64,000 nucleotides of DNA from NCBI RefSeq assembly GCF_000001735.4, contig NC_003074.8, forward strand, positions 15,383,261 through 15,447,260, given 5' to 3'. The DNA comes from Arabidopsis thaliana (taxonomy: Eukaryota > Streptophyta > Magnoliopsida > Brassicales > Brassicaceae). Position 1 is the stretch's first letter, and each line of letters begins with the position of its first letter. This document shows, piece by piece, positions 46,817 to 58,160 of this stretch. The notes under the pieces were generated by a model. It was given only the letters and a program-made list of their open reading frames with translations. It did no database searches and was not told the DNA's origin. The translations under genes were made by a program, and so were the position numbers.

Positions 46817-47509
46817 TTCTCCAAACCTACAAACAAAATCATTTGGATTAGTACTACTCTTCAATCAATTTCGATCACAAAACCCAATCTGAAATAACTC
46901 GGATCCGATTTTAACTTACCCAATTTCTTAGTTTTCTACAGATATACCAAGATCGACGAACAGATCTGTCGTTGTCGTTGACGAGAATTGAGAATTGTTT
47001 TACTGGATTTAGATTTACAGTGAAGAAATAAGAAAAAAAAACAGAAAAGAAAGAGAAGAAAGAGATCGTGAATCGATTTTACCGCAGAGAATTTGGAAAA
47101 CCTAGTGTTTTACTAGGGTTTTATTGGATATGACCCAAATACAATGAGCTTGGATAATTTTGGAATCCATTTATATTGGTTGGGTCGTAAATAATCAATA
47201 TTTTTAAGGTTTTCTATGTCATTTACTTCTTTTACGGATAAAAGAAAATCATTTTTTTTTCTTTTTTTATAATATAAGTATATAAGATTACTCTCCACTA
47301 AAAAGGAGCCCTGAAAATTTCTTTCCACTACATTATCCACATTATAAAACCACATATTTAATAATTTTTTGAAAACTGTTATTTTTGCAATTCACCCTAA
47401 TAAAAATAACTTTCTGTGAAAAAAAAAAAAAACTTGTTAAAAAAAAAAAAGTCTGACTAAACGTTTGCTTCTTCTTCTTCACACAAAACTGTAGGGAAGA
47501 AAAGGAATA
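46817..47509. other. Leader of the VANC-like gene and intergenic DNA
   Basis: The VANC-like gene probably has a 5' UTR intron (AG just before 46835; one TATACC at about 46944). From 47100 to 47460 the DNA is AT-rich and contains no gene. The right end of the MULE is not marked by a recognisable inverted repeat. Confidence 0.4.
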
Positions 47510-49775
47510 ATGGAGTTTGGATTAGCCACTTCGAGTTTTCTGGGTACTCAACTAATCCCGGCCACTCTGTTTAGCAAACGAGCTCGAGCTTTGTCTCTCA
47601 CCGTCACAGCGACCGGTGGCAGCAGAAACAATAAGGTTTACACGAGGCTTGATTCTTGTCTAGTGATTCCTCCTCCTCCTAAATTCAAGAAACCGCGTGC
47701 TATTGTTAAATTCTTGGGAGGTGCCTTCGTCGGAGCTGTTCCTGAACTCACTTACAGGTACTTTGATTCTCCGAGTTCATCAAATTTCACATAACCTAAA
47801 AGATGTTGTTCCTTTGTCTCTGTGTGATTTGTAGTTACCTTAAGGAGCTACTGGCAAAGGAAGGGTATTTGATAGTATCTGTGCCGTACAATGTTACATT
47901 TGATCATGAACAAGCTGCTAAGCAAGTTTATGAGAGGTTTAATTCATGCTTGGACACGATTGTCTCATCTGGAATTCCAAATTCAAACTTGAAGCCTGGA
48001 GATTTAGCTGACCTTCCTCTTTTCTCAGTTGGTCACAGGTGTTCAACTTTTCTCTCCTTCCTTAAACCTTATGAATTCTCTGTGTCCTGAATTCTGACTA
48101 GTGTCAAGTTTTCAACTTTCTATACAGTAATGGTGCACTGCTCCAAGTTTTGACCGGAAGTTATTTTGCTGAGAAGATACCAAAGGTTAGGTTGATTCTA
48201 ATCTTCTCTTTGTCTTAATTCTAAGCAAGTGTGACAAAAATGTAATCTCTCTCTTGTGAAAGGTTAATGCCATTATTTCATTCAATAACAAATCAGCGAC
48301 AGAGGCGGTTCCATATTTTGAGCAGGTAAATATTATCATTAGTCTCTTAAGCTTTGCTTGGTTTAGAGTGTATTAGTGATAAGTTCTTGTCATTGTTCTC
48401 TTATATTGTCCTATTTAAAACCTTCACTATATGACTCCAATAGAGATCACAGGGTATGTACTTGATGTTAGCAACCTGTAGCTTATATTATCAGAGTCTA
48501 GGCTACAAAAAAGTAGCTCAACGTTCTTACTTGCGATCTTAGGGCTGGTACTATTATCTTCACAAGATTGATTGATGAGATTATGATCGCTTGTATCTTA
48601 GATTGCCTATGTTTCTCTGCAGCTTGGTCCTCTCATCCAGCAGATGCTGCCAATGGTGGAAGCTTCTCCAGTATATGAAATGGCTCGAAATGCTTCAGGT
48701 GATACTACTTACGCTACAAAGTCTTATTCAAATAGTCTGTCAAACAATGTAGATTATTAGTTGAGACTTTTATAATTCTTGAGAATCAAAAGTAGCTAAT
48801 TATCTTTGCAATTGTGCTCACTTACAGGTGATGTTTTGAAACTCTTACTTGACACAGCTGGGACAACGATTCTAAACAACGATCAAGAAGCTCTTAAGTC
48901 ATTTACTAAATTGGTGGATCAATTGCCATCAGTATTTGGTGAGGTATTTCTTCAGTAAGGGACTTCTTGACTTCGTATCGAAGATTGAGCTTTTTTTATG
49001 TAAGTCCCTTGTAATTGGCCTAGCCTTAAAAACAATTGAACTTTTCGTTCTTTGTTTCGTTGTTCTATGCAGGTAGGACAAGGAGTGTCAGAATTCAGAC
49101 CGTCACCACTTGAGAATCGCAATTGCTTCAAGTGCTCCTACAGCGTTCCACACACTCTACTGGTAATGCACACATTACAAGTTCATTTATAGTTATATGA
49201 ACTTGACGGTTCAAAGAGTGAACAACTGCTAAGCAAACTGTTATACATGTCTGAGATGATTTCTTGGACATAGAGACTGTTTGTGTACTCATTACTAATC
49301 CATATTGGTTGATCTAAGAAGCATAGAAGTGAACAGTATCTGTCTGATTAGAACCAGCAAATAATACAAATATTTGATCTTTGTCTGCTGCAACATTTGT
49401 CTCAGGTACAATTCAACTCCGATGCAATCGACGAGACTGATTTGCTCGAAGAAACTCTTAGGCCTCGGATAGAATCTATTGGTGGTACACTTGAAAAGGT
49501 TCGGCTGAACGGAAACCATCTTACACCTTGCATACAGGTAATAACCAAGCAACACTAGAGACTCTAGTAGTTCTGCAGTTAACAACTTTGCTCTATCATT
49601 TCTACATCCTGTTAATTGAACTTGATTATGTATCTTAAAGGATCCAAAGTGGCAAATTGGGACTGTGTACACGCCAGCAGACGCTGTGGCTCAGGCGCTA
49701 AAGACCATTCCTCTTAGCGAAACTCGAGTTCTTTCCAGGACGATCGTTGACTGGTTTAGACGGTTTGAGAATTGA
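47510..49775 (+). CDS. DUF1350 family protein, nine exons, 373 aa, intact
   Basis: Exons are 47510-47757, 47835-48038, 48128-48185, 48263-48325, 48623-48698, 48828-48943, 49073-49162, 49406-49537 and 49641-49775. All borders are GT-AG, and the lengths sum to 1122 bases (374 codons) in frame. The N-terminal ~45 residues look like a plastid transit peptide (Ser/Thr/Arg-rich, few acids). Next comes P-P-P-P-K-F-K-K-P-R-A-I-V-K-F-L-G-G-A-F-V-G, then V-G-H-S-N-G-A-L (a nucleophile-elbow-like motif of the alpha/beta-hydrolase fold). The family occurs in plants and cyanobacteria and its reaction is unknown to me. It matches my memory of At3g43540. It is clearly a conserved host gene. Confidence 0.88.
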
Positions 49776-49985
49776 GCTGTCTCATGTAATGTTGAAATCA
49801 ATGTTAAGATTTATATATACCGACGAACAAGACTAGCATTGATCAGCTTCAAGGCCAAAAAACATGTATATACATGGGCGACGTCTTACAAAGATTTCCA
49901 TTGTTAATCACCTTTAACACAGAATATCAAATATTGGTCATTGGTTTATGGTTTGAAATCAAAGTGTAGGGAACTGGGATATTGA
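49776..49985. other. 3' flank of the DUF1350 gene
   Basis: Probable 3' UTR and spacer. No feature is seen. Confidence 0.5.
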
Positions 49986-49989
49986 TAAC

Positions 49990-51478
49990 TAAATTTGGGT
50001 TTTACCGAAATAGCTTCCAAAGTACAAAAGAAAAATGTAATTTAAATCAGAAATATTTTCTCAGATGTTATAGAAAAGTTGAAATATTATTAGAATATCA
50101 TACATTTTTAAAAAATTATTTCTTATGTTTTTTTGCCTTTGTGTAATTACAATTAACATAGTTGCTTAGTATTTTTTAATTATTATTTTTATTCATTTTT
50201 AATTAAGAAATGATTAATGAAAATTATGATAATTCACGTTATTAAGAGAAAAGAAAATAAAGTCAAGTCATTAACGTCATTAAGAAGAACCTTTCGGTTT
50301 TCCTCCATGTTATTATTTTTGCGGCAAATTTACATGTTACGACTGAGTTATAATGCTTCACGGCTGACGAAAGATTGCGTAAATCTACATATTACGGCTG
50401 AATTATAATGCTTCACGGCTGAATTATAATGTTTCACGGCTGAGTTATAATGCTTCACAGAAGACGAAAGGTTGCATATATCTATATATTACGGCTCAGT
50501 TGTCATGAATAGACATGTTTGTGTTTCTTTATCCAATTACCGGAACCAACTCTACACTCTATATCGTTTGTGTTAAATACATATTTGTATTTCTTTACCC
50601 AATTATCGGAAACAACAATTCCTGGAACCGGATCAATCATATCGGCAGAAGGATGAAAGAAAACTACCAAACAAACATGTAAACGAACATGTAAATCACC
50701 CTAAATAAATCAGCCATCAAAGAAAACTATAAGTCAGTCGCAACATGAATACTATTACAGTAATTAAAAAACAAAAAACGGCAAGTTAATTCAGCTGTTT
50801 AATGTCATAACTCAACCGACAATCTTGAACTCAACCGTATCGTTTAATAAGTCGGCCGTAATTGCATGCTATTCTAGTAAATAATCTTTCGCTACTAAGT
50901 TAGCTGTAACTAGGCCGAGTCTTCCGTTAATCCAGCTCATTACAGCTGATTTATGACACTCGAACGTAAATCAGGCGTAACGACATCCCATAACTAAGCC
51001 GTCTTTAATAACTCAGCCAAAATTTTGACAAATCAACCATCGGGTAAAAACTCAGCCGTAATTTAGGCTGAGTTATGCTCGAAATCTCATAACTTAGACA
51101 AATTTTACTAAGTCAACCGTAACTTAGGCAGGGTTATGCTCGAAATTCCCATAACTCAGACAAATTTCATTAAGTCAACCATAACTTCAAGCTGAGTTAT
51201 GCTCATAACTCAGCCATTTTTCCTTAAATCAGCTGTAACATACCGTAACTCAGCTGTCATTGCCGCTATATCGCTTTACGGCTGAGTTCATTAAAACACG
51301 TGGCAACGCGCTTTTGCTGACGTGGCAATGTAGTTCCTCGTAATTATGTTTTTTCCTGTAACGTTTAGTAGGGACACGATGGGTATACAAAATATACCTA
51401 AAATATGATAGTAATAAAAAAGATCTGTGGTTCTGGTAAATACACCTAATTTCTATAACATTTGAGTAAATCTCCCTT
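49990..51478. mobile_element. Non-coding repeat element with many CGGCTGAGTTAT words
   Basis: No gene. About 20 degenerate copies of (C)GGCTGAGTTAT or its complement ATAACTCAGCC(G) occur from 50338 to 51290. They are mainly plus-oriented before 50520 and mainly reversed after 50800. The outer parts show a weak inverted similarity (ATGTTATAGAAA at about 50065, TTTCTATAACAT at about 51450). I read it as a non-autonomous DNA element, perhaps MULE-like, with uncertain ends. Confidence 0.4.
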
Positions 51479-52994
51479 TAAATCATCAGTTTATCATTTT
51501 TTTCTTTAAAGCATGAACTCTGAACCTAGTGATTAAAATCCTCAATTCTATGTTCAAGAATTCTCGTTGACTAAGCCAATTGAGTCACAAATTCTTTATT
51601 TTTGACTCCATCAGTTGATCTAGAGACAAGAGATTACTTCGAATTCAAAGAAGATGAAAGAATCCAAATAAGAAGAGAGAAAGAATCAGAAATCGATTTT
51701 GGGAGTCTAGGGTTTGTGATTTGGAGAATTTCTAACAATGTGCCTTAATTGGTTTAGTCAACGAAAATTCGCGATTAAATATTGAAACAACCCGACCCGA
51801 TTTTTTAAACATAATTAAATAATCCTATAAATAATTAATTAAACCAACCAATGAAGCAACATTTAAACAGCAAGTCAAAAATATTATTTATGAATAAATA
51901 AATAATTCAACCAACAAAACCAAGAATGACTAACAATCCTAACACAACCCTAACCGGATTCCAATAACCAAAACACAAAAATAAACCAAACAAGTTCCTA
52001 GATCATCCTCTCTTCCTTGTCATGATTCCACGATCACACTTTATCTTTACTTGCACCAAAAAGAAAGAGATGCGTAAGTATTAACACAAATACTTAATGA
52101 GGCGATCCTCCCATCTACGAGCTATACACACAAGCAAATAAAAGGGATATAATCACAAATACAAACCAGTCATTGAACAATTCACCCAAAACAAATCATA
52201 CAACTCAATCGCTCAGATAAGCTCATGGTCACGCATTCACCTTAACAAATTGATCCTAACAACAATTAAACCCACGAGAGACTCTCTATGCGTCTGAAAC
52301 AGTCCAGAAACGTCCTACAACAAGTCACACAACCAAAAGCAACCTTGAAGCAAACTGGACATGAAAATCAGAAACAAACAGTCTCAAAAAAGAAACCCTA
52401 AAATACAAACCAATCGTTCACTATCGAATCCCTCCGGTGAAACGCTAGCCTTAGAAGTCACGAAGCTTCCCACAAAATCTCGTGCCGATCGGAAACCAGA
52501 TGAGACCAAGACCTCAGTTACAATCTCCGCTGGTCCTAATTCGCGTATGAGAAAACGTGTCTCACGAAACTGCGAATAACTCAATAATCCAAATCCATTT
52601 CTGAAAAATGGAGAATGACGATAAAAGACTTGGGAATAACTCTACCAAATTTTGTTACCTTTGACAACGATTTGATAAGCCGAAACTGTTTCCTCCCAAA
52701 CCCTAACGATTATGGTCCTTCTCTTTCTCTCTCTTTTTCTCCTTTTAAAACGAAAAGTGGCTAATTAAAGCCCTAATTTCGAGTTTCCTTCTTTTCTAGG
52801 CACACTCTAGGGTTTCCATTAACCCAACTGATTAAACCGGACGATTTAAAAATAAACCTTAACCGATTTTCCGGTTCACGGGCGTTACAAATATAATTGA
52901 AAGTCAACATAAAATTGAAGATTTAAAATCACAATTGAAAGCTCAAGAGTTCATGCTTTAAACCATCGAAAATAGAAACTGATGATTTAAATAA
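51478..52994. mobile_element. Small TIR element containing a solo LTR
   Basis: Terminal inverted repeats of roughly 45 bases: TTTAAATCATCAGTTT..CTTTAAAGCATGAACTC at the left (51477-51522) and its complement GAGTTCATGCTTTAAA..AAACTGATGATTTAAA at the right (52948-52995). Without the LTR the element is only about 0.4 kb and non-coding, so it is MITE-like. The target duplication is unclear. Confidence 0.7.
51783..52889 (-). mobile_element. Solo LTR, 1107 bp, with 5-bp target duplication
   Basis: Read on the minus strand it starts TGTAACGCCCGTGAACCGG and ends GTCGGGTTGTTTCA, a form common in plant gypsy LTRs. The target duplication AATAT lies at 51778-51782 and 52890-52894. No internal sequence remains. 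The small open frames inside are not genes. Confidence 0.85.
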
Positions 52995-53440
52995 CATTTT
53001 TCCTAAAAGAACAATATAAAATATAGATCAATTGTGGACGATACTATATTTATAATGCAAATCTGACTTTTTATCGGCGCAATCGTGGACGAATGTGCAT
53101 GTGCATACCGGCGCAATCGTGCATACCGGCGCAATCGTGAGGGGACCGAATTCATCCGACCAGTATTGCGACAAAAGAACAGAATAATCTCATGCAGAGC
53201 CTACAAGTTATATCAATGCCGCCTTTATTGGACTCGTCGCTGCTCTGATCAGTTCTTCCCAACAAACCTACGTTTAGATTTTTTTTTATATCATATCATT
53301 GTATCATATAAAATTTAATAAATATTTTCACGTTAGACTTTAGTATTTCACTTCTTTCTATTTAGTAAAGTATATATTAGACCGTAAATATCTAAGAAAC
53401 TATAGTAGCTAGCTAAATTAACAAATATAGCGAATTTAAT
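52995..53440. other. Intergenic with a short GC-rich tandem repeat
   Basis: No gene. A unit GGCGCAATCGTG(CATACC) occurs three times between about 53075 and 53140, the last two exactly 18 bases apart. Confidence 0.6.
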
Positions 53441-53576
53441 TATTACTTTTGTATTTTGTACATTATCACTTAAAAGAGGCGGAGGATTCATGGTGGTCGA
53501 CGGTCGGCTAGGGTTTCCTGGTGGTCTAGGAAGACACAAAAATATTACAAACAAATAGGAAAAAAAACATCAAAAC

Positions 53577-53650
53577 GCAAAAGTTGGGGATTCAAACCCA
53601 GGGCATGGGATAACATACCCAAGCGTTGCCACCAGACCATGACGATATGA
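53577..53650 (-). mobile_element. tRNA-derived SINE head or tRNA relic
   Basis: On the minus strand a polymerase III A box-like TGGTCTGGTGGC (53639-53628) is followed about 30 bases later by a B box-like GGTTTGAATCC (53598-53588). There is no complete tRNA cloverleaf, so a SINE or a tRNA pseudogene is more likely than a functional tRNA. A SINE body could extend toward 53450. Confidence 0.45.
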
Positions 53651-53989
53651 TTGTAAAAATGATACATAGATTCCATATAACTATATTAAGACGCAAGGTT
53701 GAAATTTAACACCGTTAACTGCTTTTGTAACGTCCGTCAACGGATGTTAAGTAACGTGTCGTAATCTACAAATAATTTAAAGATGAGGTGTTTTTTACCA
53801 ACTATAAATAATTAAGGTATTTTTGTTCCAAAAAACATATTAGAGGTATTAAACGGTCAAATTTAAAATAGATGAAGGTTTTTTCGGGGTTTTCCCTTAT
53901 TTCAAAAGAAAAAATGATAATATTTTAAAATATAAATTCTTTTGTCAATATACTATATAATAAATTATAATTTTTGAATGATATTATAA

Positions 53990-54150
53990 TTGCGGTGACT
54001 GCGTTTTGCGATGCGGGAGAAGTGCGGTGCGGTTCAAATAGTAACGAAAATACATAGATACACATGTATATATAGACATTTTGATATTGTTACAGCACTG
54101 TTGCGGTGCGGTTTTGGGTGCGGTCTATGTCACCATTCACCATACATATG
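53990..54150. repeat. GCGGTGCGG-rich relic
   Basis: Two clusters of GTGCGGTGCGGTT-like words (53992-54035 and 54110-54130) are followed by CACCATTCACCAT. The composition contrasts with the AT-rich flanks and resembles hAT subterminal repeats; no clean ends were found. Confidence 0.35.
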
Positions 54151-55900
54151 TATATTTTAATATACTCTATCAATTCACTATGTATACTAAATTATCTCAA
54201 CATATTTCATGTATTTACTATATTTAGTATGAACTTTATTATATGATATGCTATTAGAAATGTTATTTTTCAACTTTCTTTCTACAAAACAATAAAATGA
54301 AATGAAATGAAATTATTGCTGTGAAAATTAGTTTTCAGTATTCGACAACTTTTCCGTAAAGATTACCATTTGAAAGAATATAATTTGACAATATAGGTTT
54401 AGTATAAGATGTAAAATAGAATAACACAATATGTATTTAAAGTAGAAACTCTATAATTAATAATGTTGGGATCATGAAATTTATTAATTTATAGTGATAT
54501 TAATTTATCGTATAAAATAATATTTATTAATACATAGGATAAATTAAGATTTTTTAATTTATCGAAATATTTACGCAAAATATAATACTATATTCTTTGT
54601 AAAATATTTTTTAATTTAAATTTTCTTATACTAAATCATTTTCAGTCATTTCTCTTTTCCACTAAAATTCCTATATCACAATTTACGTATCTCACAAATG
54701 TATCTTACTGATTATTTCTATAATTTTAAATAGTAAAGTGACTATTTTACAAATTAAAATAGTTTAAGAAGTGTGGTTCAAGAATTCTTATCCTAAAAAA
54801 AGGCAAATAGACTTTCTTTTTTCTAAAAACATAATTTACAAAACAAATGTGTGATTGGTAACATTTTGCGGTTTTCCAAAAACACTCTTAAAATACGCAA
54901 TTGTAAAAGTCTCCAATCAAGGCCTAAGTTTCAAAAGCATATGAAATCTTCGACTCATCGATTTTCAAATCGGTAAGAAAGAGTCACCCGTCTCTATATT
55001 GTTCAGCCTCTAGGTTGTTGTAGGTGTTAGAATTGATTTTAGCGAGAGCTGTCCCATCTGATACAACAAACGTAACACAAATTTCTTCGTAATAGCCATG
55101 AGATTGGAGATGACTGAAAAGATTGGGATTAGTAGACTAACGTCAAAACCATGAGGAAGAATGGGAGCATTCTCATAATTGCTAATCACTTAGATTCTTC
55201 GACAATCTTTCTTCAATTTATTTATTTTAATCTCTAAAACAAAACAAAAAAATACAAATCAAAAATCAATTTATGGGTTATTTTGATTATTTTCTAAAGA
55301 AAATACCACATATATTCTCCATTTCGCTAGATTCAGATCATTTTCTCTTTGTGAGGATGAATTTTTCGGAGGATTCGAAGCATTTAATTTAGATCATTTT
55401 CTCTTTCTTGGGCCGGAGGATTTTTTGCAGATCAACCGAGACCAGAAAAGATTTGACAAAATAAAATAAAATAAGGTTTAGATTTTCTCACAACAAAAAA
55501 AAAATAAATAAATAAAAGTCTTTATATATTGGGCCGGCACAAGCCCAAAAACCCAGAAAAAATATTATGTAGAGATGAGTAAATATTCGATTCTCTTACA
55601 AATGATAATTAAGAATAAGTTCTCTCCAATATGCTAACAATTAAAATAATAGAAAAAGGAGAGAAGGAGAACTAAACATAAGAGAATCAGCACTTCAATC
55701 TCTCTTTAGAGGGGCGGTGAGAGTCATTTGAGAGCTCACCGTTAAGGGTGCTCTATCCACATTAGACATTTTAATTGGGTGTTTTCTCCTATAATAAAAT
55801 AGAGAAAATTTTGAAAAACAATCTCAACTATTTTTTATTAGAACGTTTAATATCCAATAGTTTTCGGTTGGAAGAAAAATACATATACTAATTACACTAT
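54151..55900. other. AT-rich intergenic DNA, nothing recognised
   Basis: No gene or repeat array can be supported. A short direct repeat, AGATCATTTTCTCTTT, occurs near 55337 and 55399. Confidence 0.45.
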
Positions 55901-55901
55901 G

Positions 55902-56799
55902 CAATTTAATACCCAAAACATAAATTTTGTTATTTTCATAATCACAATCTCACAACAAAAATAAAATTTGAATTTTACCCTTACCATCTCAATTAATTAT
56001 TAATTTTTAAATGATGTGGCATTAATTTTATAATTTTACTGAAAAATTAATTTTATTAACTTTTTTTACATTGTCTCAAAATTTTAAAATTTCGTTTTTT
56101 ATTATAAATTTTTTATTTTAAACTCAACATAAAAAATTAGGAAAAAGTTAAAATATTTCTTTTTACAATCTTATTCCATCATTGCAATATCAAAAAAGAC
56201 GTTTTTTCTTGGGATTTATTCTTCGATTCTAGATTTTCTCGAATAATCACTACGAGAATCGCCGATAAAAAATCTTCATCGCCCTCTTTTGCCAACATCA
56301 AATTCGATAATCGTTCACGATCTCCTTTTAATACTATCCAAAATTTCAATTGCCATTAAAATCAATTTGATTTCATTCGTCGTAATCGATATGATATCAA
56401 CAAGCATTGATATGAACTTTTTCTTCGTCGTGAGAAACTCTCTATTCGAATTTATTTTTGACAAAATCTCAATCCATACCTCATTATCTTTCTCAAGATT
56501 TATCAATTCATAAAAATAGTTTTTTTTTTCTTTTTTTTACCTTTTTAAAAGATATTTTCTAATTTTGTTTTTTCTTGATTTTTTTTGGGATAATATAGAA
56601 ACGAAATATTGATAAAAATTAAAGTTTAAACTAAATAAAATTAATGAGGACAAAAAAAAAAAAGTTATATAAAATTAATGCTACATCACCCAAAAATTAA
56701 TAGTTAATTAAGCTAGTAAGGGTAAAATGAGATTTTTATTTTTGTGGTTAGATCGTAAGTATGAAAATAATTACATTTAATTGTTTGAGTATTAAATTG
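55902..56799. mobile_element. DNA element with ~130-bp terminal inverted repeats
   Basis: The left arm (about 55902-56036) and right arm (about 56668-56799) are reverse complements with scattered mismatches. Shared words include CAATTTAATAC, CACAAAAATAAAA, TTTTACCCTTAC and GATGTGGCATTAAT. The interior has no gene; frames around 56290-56513 are not recognisable proteins. Long arms suggest a non-autonomous MULE. Confidence 0.75.
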
Positions 56800-57059
56800 A
56801 ACAATTTTATTATAAAGACGGAGACGATCCCAACTCAGCGACAAAGTGATGATTTCCTTTTCGAAAGGAGAGGGAACTCTAGGCGACGAAGGTTGAGGAA
56901 TGACCAGAAATCAAGGGAATCGATGCGACGGAAGTTGAGGAATGACCGGAAATAGGTTTTTTGGTGACCGGAAAAGAGATTTGTGGTGTCGAGGGAGAGT
57001 TTGATTTTCAGAGAAAAATGATTTGCTTTTGTTTAAGTGTGATGAGAGTGGCGGAAAAA
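56800..57059. other. Intergenic with GAGGAATGACC duplication
   Basis: The phrase CGACGGAAGTTGAGGAATGACC and its near copy CGACGAAGGTTGAGGAATGACC lie about 45 bases apart (56883-56950). No gene is seen. Confidence 0.4.
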
Positions 57060-57320
57060 CTAAAGTTTTTTTTTGCCGTCTAAAGTGAATGATATTAATA
57101 AAACTTAGTCTCACAATGGAATACAGAACATGAAAAAAAAATAGAGCATAACAGCCCAAAACAAAGCACTAAACTCCAAAACAAAACAGCTATGTGAATC
57201 AATCATGACTAAACACAATTATCTTCGTTTTTCTTCTTCAATCCGAGTAAAGAGCCATGTTGGTCCTCCTCTAGCTAAATAAGAATGCATCCGTCGATCT
57301 CTTGTAACGCTTGAAGTTAT

Positions 57321-58160
57321 CTAACGAGCAATTTGATTTGCTTTTGGCGCTGAGAACATGAAGGATATGTCCATGAAGTCCGAAATGAGACCATGAATTC
57401 TATGGAGGTAAGAACCATAGCGCGACCAATTTAGAGGATCCTCGATAGCTCTGATGGCAGCACCACAATCTGACCAAATCTCAATGTTATCCAAATGCAA
57501 ATCTGCTAAACTGTGTAGCGTCCAAATGATCACTTGTAACTCTGCAGCAATGCGATTCAAGACAGGCATAAACACATCTCTCGCATGATATTCAACATCG
57601 CCATGATGATTCTTGACTATCCAAGCACCACCACATATATTCAAGTTATTTACCCACGAAGAATGCACATTACACTTGAGAATAGTTAAAGGGGGTTTAA
57701 ACCAAAACTTTCCAAACCGACCCTAAGCTATTCCACAATTGAGAACCTGTGATGGTGCCTCCCTCAATTTCTTCCACACCATTGCTTCTTCAAAAGCATG
57801 AGCTACCAAGGCATTCAAATCACCTTGTTGAGCAGCGTAAAGGATTTTGTTCATATCTTTCCAGATTCCCCATAATATCCAAGGAATACCCCTTCGCACA
57901 TTAATGTGTATACCATCATCACTCATTACTTTCAAAACTAAAGTGAAATTGACAGAAATAGAATCTGAGAATCCTTGAACAGGTATTGGTAGATTAGCAA
58001 TCCTCCATACATCACGGACTAGCCAAGAATGAAACAAAACATGGCTGATCGACTCCCTAGCATTCTGACACTGGCTGCAAATAATATCCTTATTTATACC
58101 ATGGGCATGTAAACATTCTGACACTGCCAAAGCACCGAATAAAGCTCGCCATAAGAACAT
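57321..58160 (-). pseudogene. LINE ORF2 3' part: zf-RVT and RNase H-like domains
   Basis: The first part (58160-57723) has the zf-RVT motif C-x2-C-x7-H-x3-H and W-x3-N-L-P. The second (57668-57321) has A-A-E-L-Q-V-I-I-W-T-L and I-W-S-D-C-G, typical of plant RVT_3 RNase H-like domains. A stop separates the two. Confidence 0.8.

Noticed and set aside
52361-52579. Possible small gene in the 52.4-kb region
   Set aside because: It lies wholly within a solo LTR; neither strand's frame resembles a known protein.
56289-56513. Frames inside the long inverted-repeat element as a transposase
   Set aside because: They are short, AT-rich, overlapping on both strands and without motifs.
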